Both the position numbers and the translations under genes were made by a program. A model generated the notes under the pieces. The model was not told the DNA's origin, did not search any database, and worked only from the letters and a program-made list of their open reading frames with translations. This document shows, piece by piece, positions 8,701-11,362 of a stretch of DNA of 11,362 bases (its first letter is position 1; the number at the start of each line of letters is the position of its first letter). The DNA comes from Thermoplasmatota archaeon (GTDB taxonomy: Archaea > Thermoplasmatota > E2 > DHVEG-1), in assembly GCA_018824925.1 (NCBI GenBank), contig JAHJFH010000027.1, forward strand, positions 1 to 11,362. The letters run 5' to 3'.

Positions 8701-9306
8701 CGGGGGTTATATGTAACACCAATCCATATCCAAGGTCGAACATTTGCATTTGTTTATACGGATCAATGGAATAATGGATGCTTGCGGACGGTACGTATAG
8801 GGGAAAACGGTGCAATAACCAATTCGGTCGATGATAGTATAATTTTCATTGGCAGTAATGGTATTTTCCCAAATATCATCCATATGAATAACACAAAATA
8901 TGCTATTGCCTATCGAAGCACAGTCTATGATGGCTACGTAAAAACTCTTGATATTATGTATACCCCTGTTGCCCGATACATTTTCACCAAATCAAGTTCA
9001 TACCAGCTGTATGCAAATGATAACACTGTCTGGGCATACATAAACGCAAAAGTACTATCCGCTCCACTTCAACCGGGAATGAACTATGTAGTACTCACCT
9101 ATGATAAAACCCTTGCATCAGATCAGATGAAACTCTATATTAATACTACCTTAAAGGCAAAACTTACCTATATTACTGCAATTACTCAGACCAATAATCA
9201 TATCTACATGGGTGGTGTCAATAGTCTTCTTGATGAGGTGCGGTTGTGGAGAAGTGCATTAACACAAGCGCAAATTAACCAAAATTATGCCGAGCTTACT
9301 TCTTGA
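5746..9306 (+). CDS. Giant archaeal type IV pilin-adhesin: pilin head, FN3-like domain, LamG split by 14 propeller-like repeats
   Basis: 1186 residues from the ATG at 5746. A class III-type leader (MRMKLFSESKG) precedes VSEIVGTIMLL and a hydrophobic helix to about residue 38, the archaeal type IV pilin N-terminal signature; cleavage is expected near SKG|VSE. The pilin head (about 40-145) carries DTNGDGKWNIGE (98-109), which fits an EF-hand calcium loop. An FN3-like beta domain spans about 148-244. A LamG/concanavalin-like domain starts at about 247 (GWWRFDSGVG, LSFDGIDDYVYV, VTIEAWV) and breaks off at 318. It resumes at about 1075 (ARYIF, MKLYINTTL, LLDEVRLWRSALTQAQI). The roughly 756 residues between are beta-propeller-like repeats. 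It is expected to be incorporated into, or to cap, a pilus and bind surfaces, glycans or other cells. The N-terminal head is paralogous to the short minus-strand pilin at 10264-10683. Family calls for the pilin head and LamG are firm, for FN3 moderate, and the ligand is unknown. Confidence 0.9.
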   Translation: MRMKLFSESKGVSEIVGTIMLLIMAIALFTTVYVFIMNEALTPPERSPVTSIIGTTEGTNNIILENRGGEDLSSDTIILLNVAGHMFNMTVADFSGWDTNGDGKWNIGEKIVYSSANIYGLQVEAIVVDPYTNSIVMRGVLQEGGIIEYPYIVTLQADSIESNTARLWLQYNFRANYSGNVRFQYRTQTGSWMNTSWSALTNGEGNKNFVITGLIPDKKYWYKAQLKYDTTILEDVQKTFNTLGVIVGWWRFDSGVGTVAFDYSGRNNDGILYNGPGWTTAVNNTGLSFDGIDDYVYVSDHSSLDLSEAVTIEAWVDTLEHSQGQIADIQSIIDTSSFASFSCSYPNFIHVTGDIYAVVFSGDSAHGLINTLHIDNAGNIKPTIIDSFDFYGAECYWPNITQVSAGIFAIAFQGPGNDGYVRTIQIGNDGIVNRTIIDTLEFDTDQGVEPFITHIANDVYAIAYTGTSNDGYLATITIHPDGFIDNSVIDKKAFDHTIEVNAMGESREFDMIHIDGSKYAIIFRNRDSDGEIRTIKISGTGTIDSTVYSDGCYEYKYTFDVFDGWRPDIIHISGEKYGIVYKGFENAGSVRTIKIKNDAKIESIIDWFKFDKTYGNNCYIRKLSGNWYVTAYTSSAGVGIYPGKLQTFQLLPDGTIDETGNDTYTFETTYCSIPNILHVFGDIYAISYTGKDGDGVVKTVRISATGNIDTIIDAQEIGIFDCEHPMLVQAKNNIYAMVFQGFDGDGYIRTFEIKTNGDINNTIIDSWEFDQLWSHEPQILKIADDVFLIISPGDSWHGYARTLRINETGFIFPIDEYEFESIRCVRPSIVHVANDVYAIAYRGQDEDGYVATIEVASDGSITPMVISILEFWGADIYFPEIAHVYGDYYVISFTQVGTNDGYIRTIKIASDGTIGGVVATSEYDAVMGYRGKILHVNGTIFALFYEGNGQDGYIRTVQIQNDGTITSDWHADGSYYIDTLTYDTSRGLYVTPIHIQGRTFAFVYTDQWNNGCLRTVRIGENGAITNSVDDSIIFIGSNGIFPNIIHMNNTKYAIAYRSTVYDGYVKTLDIMYTPVARYIFTKSSSYQLYANDNTVWAYINAKVLSAPLQPGMNYVVLTYDKTLASDQMKLYINTTLKAKLTYITAITQTNNHIYMGGVNSLLDEVRLWRSALTQAQINQNYAELTS
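6778..8967 (+). repeat. Fourteen divergent ~50-60-residue beta-propeller-like repeats inside the pilin-adhesin
   Basis: Protein-level repeats begin at about 6778, 6931, 7090, 7264, 7441, 7597, 7759, 7915, 8074, 8224, 8377, 8533, 8713 and 8869. The first thirteen are 50 to 60 codons; the last is 33. The consensus is roughly P-x-I-x-H-V-x-G-D-I-Y-A-I-x-Y-x-G, then DGY-x-x-T-I-x-I, then DG-x-I and IID-x-x-E-F. That gives four short strands per unit, as in propeller blades. Units are well diverged in DNA and protein, so this is not a recent tandem expansion. Confidence 0.85.
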
Positions 9307-9348
9307 ATTGATGAATAATCCATGATTTGAGAATAAAAAATAATAAAG

Positions 9349-9354
9349 GGTGAT
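9349..9354 (+). promoter_or_regulatory. Ribosome binding site for the 283-residue pilin-like gene
   Basis: GGTGAT matches the archaeal Shine-Dalgarno core (GGAGGTGAT) and stands 7 bases before the ATG at 9362. It therefore selects that start over the GTG at 9350 and ATG at 9353, which overlap the site. Confidence 0.65.
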
Positions 9355-9361
9355 GAAGGAC

Positions 9362-10213
9362 ATGATAAAAAAGAAACATTGTAGAATAGGCCAGGATACC
9401 AATGCCGTTGTAGGTGTGGTTGTCGCAATTCTTCTTGTTGGATTATTTCTCGCAATCATGCTGGTCGTTCAAACGGTATATGTCCCTAATCTTATGGAAC
9501 AACGAGAAGCAGAACATATGGAAGAAGTCGCATATCAATTCTCACTTTTAAAATATGCTATCGATATCCAATCTATATCGGGAAAAAATACACCTATTGC
9601 GACTTCAGTAACTCTTGGAAGTAAAGAACTACCATTCTTAACTTCTGATCGTTCATTTGGATATCTCGATGTCTCATCAGAAACCTGTAATATCACCATG
9701 GCTAATGCAACTTATTCAGATTATATTTTATGTGGATCAATAAAATATTCATCATTAAACTCCTATTTTTTAGATCAACAATATATATATGAAACTGGTG
9801 CAGTCATATCTAATCAAACCCAAGGAAATGCAATGGCGATCCGACCGCCTCTTTCAGCCACACTTCTAGCAAATCTCAACATTAGTTGGGACTTGTTCAA
9901 TATCATTGGAGTTGGGGGAAAAACCTCGGTAAGTGGCTATGGGACCTATCCTGTACAAACACAATTCTACCGGTTAAATGAGACAACGGTTAATAACATA
10001 CAAACTATAACAATCACTACTAAGTATCGCACGGCATGGGATAACTTTCTCAGAAGTACGTTTACTCAAGCAGGATTAACAATAAACACTGATTACACCC
10101 TTTCGAATGCTGGAGGAAAAATAACTCTTACCTTTTTACCAGTTATTAATGCGGATTTACATCTAAAAGTCATTGAAATACGATCACAAATAGCCCCCGG
10201 CTGGATAGAATAA
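9362..10213 (+). CDS. Pilin-like single-pass secreted protein, family not identified
   Basis: 283 residues. A basic N-terminus (MIKKKHCRIGQDTN) precedes AVVGVVVAILLVGLFL and a long hydrophobic helix to about residue 42. An amphipathic, Glu-rich helix follows (EQREAEHMEEVAYQFSLL), the usual design of a pilin alpha-1 helix. The rest (about 75-283) is predicted beta-rich and extracellular, with several N-x-S/T sequons (NIT, NAT, NQT, NIS, NET) that could be glycosylated. The leader is less canonical than in the two other pilins: no VSEI(V/I)GT motif, so cleavage by the prepilin peptidase is uncertain. It lies 55 bases after the giant pilin and is probably cotranscribed. A minor pilin or pilus-anchoring subunit is the best guess; a membrane-anchored surface protein unrelated to pili remains possible. 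Confidence 0.8.
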   Translation: MIKKKHCRIGQDTNAVVGVVVAILLVGLFLAIMLVVQTVYVPNLMEQREAEHMEEVAYQFSLLKYAIDIQSISGKNTPIATSVTLGSKELPFLTSDRSFGYLDVSSETCNITMANATYSDYILCGSIKYSSLNSYFLDQQYIYETGAVISNQTQGNAMAIRPPLSATLLANLNISWDLFNIIGVGGKTSVSGYGTYPVQTQFYRLNETTVNNIQTITITTKYRTAWDNFLRSTFTQAGLTINTDYTLSNAGGKITLTFLPVINADLHLKVIEIRSQIAPGWIE

Positions 10214-10214
10214 T

Positions 10215-10265
10215 AAAAAAAAATAATACTTGAGGTAAAGTAATAACCTCAAAGCTATTTTTTTT
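10215..10265. terminator. Bidirectional terminator between convergent genes
   Basis: A 7-bp perfect stem, TTGAGGT (10230-10236) with ACCTCAA (10246-10252), and a 9-base loop sits between the stop codons of the converging genes. It is followed on the plus strand by a T8 tract (10258-10265). On the minus strand the A9 run (10215-10223) reads as T9. Each gene thus ends in a T-tract, which is the main archaeal termination signal. Confidence 0.7.
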
Positions 10266-10683
10266 ATGGGATGAGCAGTCCCGTTGAATACATAAATTGT
10301 GAAGTCTCATCAATAATATATGCTTGAATCTGTTTTGCGGTTAATGATGTCCCCGCAGGATAAATGACTTGTTCACCGATACTCCATTTATCATCGGCCG
10401 CATCAGCTGGATCCATGAACATTTTCGCGGTGAAATTCATTTTTGTTCCATTAATTTCGAGATAAATACGGGAATCTGTGGTTAGTTCGTTACCGCCGAT
10501 ATGTTCAACGACAAATAAATCATCTTCAATACTTGTAATTAGTTGCGTAGCGGGTTTACTTTCAGGAAAATTATAGTTGAGAACATTGACATATACTAAA
10601 CCAAATATGCCAACAGTTATTGATAGGAGAAGAAGGGTTCCTATTATTTCTGATACTGCTTCCTCACTTTTTTCAAATACCAT
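10264..10683 (-). CDS. Short archaeal type IV pilin (likely major/structural pilin)
   Basis: 139 residues from the ATG at 10681-10683. Leader MVFEKSEE is followed by AVSEIIGTLLLLSITV and a hydrophobic helix, the archaeal type IV pilin N-terminal signature. The head aligns with that of the giant pilin: GGNELTTDSRIYLEINGT, then DDKWSIGEQVIYPAG, then a segment ending MYSTGLLIP at the C-terminus. In the giant protein the equivalent point leads on into the adhesive domains. The EF-hand-like loop of the giant pilin is degenerate here. An in-frame upstream ATG (10737) would add 18 residues in front of the leader; I rejected it because it spoils the signal and a TATA box fits a leaderless start at 10683. 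It is transcribed opposite to the other pilus genes. Confidence 0.88.
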   Translation of the reverse strand: MVFEKSEEAVSEIIGTLLLLSITVGIFGLVYVNVLNYNFPESKPATQLITSIEDDLFVVEHIGGNELTTDSRIYLEINGTKMNFTAKMFMDPADAADDKWSIGEQVIYPAGTSLTAKQIQAYIIDETSQFMYSTGLLIP

Positions 10684-10696
10684 GATATATAATTCT

Positions 10697-10710
10697 AATA
10701 ATATATTATT
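10697..10710. repeat. 14-bp perfect palindrome AATAATATATTATT in the pilin promoter
   Basis: A fully self-complementary AT-only palindrome overlapping the TATA-like box of the minus-strand pilin. It could be a repressor operator, though AT-rich promoters produce such palindromes by chance. Confidence 0.35.
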
Positions 10711-10714
10711 TAAG
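10705..10714 (-). promoter_or_regulatory. TATA box for the minus-strand pilin, probably leaderless mRNA
   Basis: On the minus strand CTTAAATAAT lies centred about 27 bases before the ATG at 10683. That is the distance expected if transcription starts at or next to the start codon. No ribosome binding site is visible there, in agreement with a leaderless transcript. Confidence 0.5.
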
Positions 10715-10760
10715 CAATGTTGTACAAGTATTATCAATAATTTATCGAGAAAAAACCCCA

Positions 10761-10850
10761 GAATATTACCGAAAACTATACATTACCCACACTCAATACT
10801 AATACAACAAAAAATGGGTCATGCACTCACCCATTCCTAGGAATATTACC
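10761..10850. repeat. Pair of GAATATTACC direct repeats in the divergent intergenic region
   Basis: GAATATTACC occurs at 10761-10770 and again at 10841-10850, exactly 80 bases apart. Both lie between the short pilin and the DUF2341 gene. The second copy lies 19 bases before the GTG. They may be binding sites for a shared regulator; function unproven. Confidence 0.4.
10813..10835 (+). other. Small hairpin upstream of the DUF2341 gene
   Basis: AATGGGT (10813-10819) pairs perfectly with ACCCATT (10829-10835) around a 9-base loop. No T-tract follows, so it is not a terminator. It would lie in the 5' untranslated region if transcription starts further upstream, or could be an inverted operator. 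Confidence 0.35.
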
Positions 10851-10856
10851 CCTATT

Positions 10857-10863
10857 GGAAGGA
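10857..10863 (+). promoter_or_regulatory. Ribosome binding site for the DUF2341 gene
   Basis: GGAAGGA ends five bases before the GTG at 10869. It supports this non-ATG start, which also yields a well-formed signal peptide. Confidence 0.5.
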
Positions 10864-10868
10864 CTCAC

Positions 10869-11362
10869 GTGTCAAAAAAAATACTTCTACTCCTCACACT
10901 GTTCACCATTGTACTGATCTATAATACCTTAAATCAAGAAACCCTCCAACTTTATGCACAACAACAAACTACCACCAATCAAGGATTCAGCTACCAGATA
11001 ACCGACTGGTGGAACTACGACTACCTCAGGCGGAAACCACTCAACATCAATACAACCACTACAACAACACCAACCAATTATCAGATCAAGATAAACCTCT
11101 CCTATGATACTGATATGAAAAGTAATTTCGACGATATCCGAATAATATCCTATACTGATAATACTACAGAACTCAGCTATTGGATTGAACATAAAAACAA
11201 TAGTAATTGGTGTCAACTCTGGATAAAAATCCCTGAAATCATCACACCTACTAATCAAACCCATGCATGGATATATTACAGCAATCCAAGCGTTACCTCA
11301 CAGAGTAATGGTGACACAACCTTTGATTTCTTTGATGATTTTTCCACAGATCTCTCAAAATG
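10869..11362 (+). CDS. Secreted DUF2341 surface protein, 3' end outside the window
   Basis: 164 codons are visible and the frame is open at the right edge. The N-terminus MSKKILLLLTLFTIVLIY is a Sec-type signal peptide or anchor, unlike the class III leaders of the pilins nearby. From about residue 45 the sequence matches DUF2341: WWNYDYLRRKPLNI, DDIRIISY, ELSYWIE, WIKIPEI, HAWIYYSNPS, then SNGDTTFDFFDDF. In known proteins DUF2341 is commonly followed by LamG-like or other adhesive beta domains, and FFDDF is where such a domain would start. It contains several N-x-S/T sequons. The gene diverges from the short pilin across a 185-base intergenic region. Base use is strongly C over G, like the first ATPase. 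A cell-surface binding or adhesin role is inferred from the family and context. Confidence 0.85.
   Translation, partial: MSKKILLLLTLFTIVLIYNTLNQETLQLYAQQQTTTNQGFSYQITDWWNYDYLRRKPLNINTTTTTTPTNYQIKINLSYDTDMKSNFDDIRIISYTDNTTELSYWIEHKNNSNWCQLWIKIPEIITPTNQTHAWIYYSNPSVTSQSNGDTTFDFFDDFSTDLSK

Noticed and set aside
6778..8967. Tandem DNA repeats or CRISPR-like array
   Set aside because: Periodicity exists only at protein level with unit length varying 50-60 codons; no identical DNA repeats or spacers are present.
10684..10737. 18-residue N-terminal extension of the minus-strand pilin
   Set aside because: It would put a hydrophobic stretch ahead of the class III leader, and a TATA box lies inside it at the right distance for a start at 10683.
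10577..10840. Plus-strand ORF across the short pilin start
   Set aside because: It runs antisense through the pilin N-terminus and promoter, with no domain or ribosome binding site.
10929..11264. 111-codon minus-strand ORF at the right edge
   Set aside because: It lies antisense to the DUF2341 gene, whose conserved motifs are unmistakable on the plus strand.

Overview
This window looks like part of an archaeal chromosome carrying a type IV pilus-like (archaellum/Tad-related) assembly locus and its surface proteins. The archaeal assignment rests on FlaI/GspE-type ATPases of archaeal style, type IV pilin N-termini with the archaeal signature (short charged leader, then G/A-V-S-E-I-(V/I)-G-T and a hydrophobic helix), TATA-like boxes about 25 bases upstream of likely transcription starts, GGTGAT-type ribosome binding sites, and a DUF2341 surface protein. 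Low G+C and this pilin/DUF2341/LamG repertoire would fit an uncultured Thermoplasmatota-like euryarchaeon, but that is only a guess.

Layout, left to right. Bases 1-1839: a secretion/pilus assembly ATPase that is open at the window's left edge, with a Q/T/P-rich N-terminal linker. Bases 1843-2184: a small zinc-ribbon protein with a Lys/Pro-rich tail. Bases 2185-3810: a second, paralogous ATPase. It lies in the same frame as the zinc-ribbon gene and is separated from it by a single TAA; its conserved N-terminus (2206-2370) precedes the first usable start codon. Bases 3813-4688 and 4692-5597: two T2SSF/FlaJ-like membrane platform proteins. Bases 5600-5755: a doubtful 51-codon ORF. Bases 5746-9306: a 1186-residue pilin-adhesin, with a pilin head, an FN3-like domain and a LamG domain split by 14 beta-propeller-like repeats. 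Bases 9362-10213: a second pilin-like membrane-anchored protein. Bases 10264-10683 (minus strand): a short pilin paralogous to the head of the giant one, facing a shared terminator hairpin. Bases 10869-11362: the start of a divergent, secreted DUF2341 protein that runs off the right edge.

Working model (inference): the ATPases power assembly on the paired FlaJ-like platform, the short pilin is a structural subunit, and the giant pilin is a tip or minor subunit carrying an adhesive head. The 283-residue pilin-like protein and the DUF2341 protein would add further surface components. No prepilin peptidase is visible in the window.

The most unusual points are the ATPase duplication with an in-frame stop between zinc ribbon and ATPase, a base-composition switch close to that stop, and the LamG domain interrupted by about 756 residues of propeller repeats in a class III-signal pilin.
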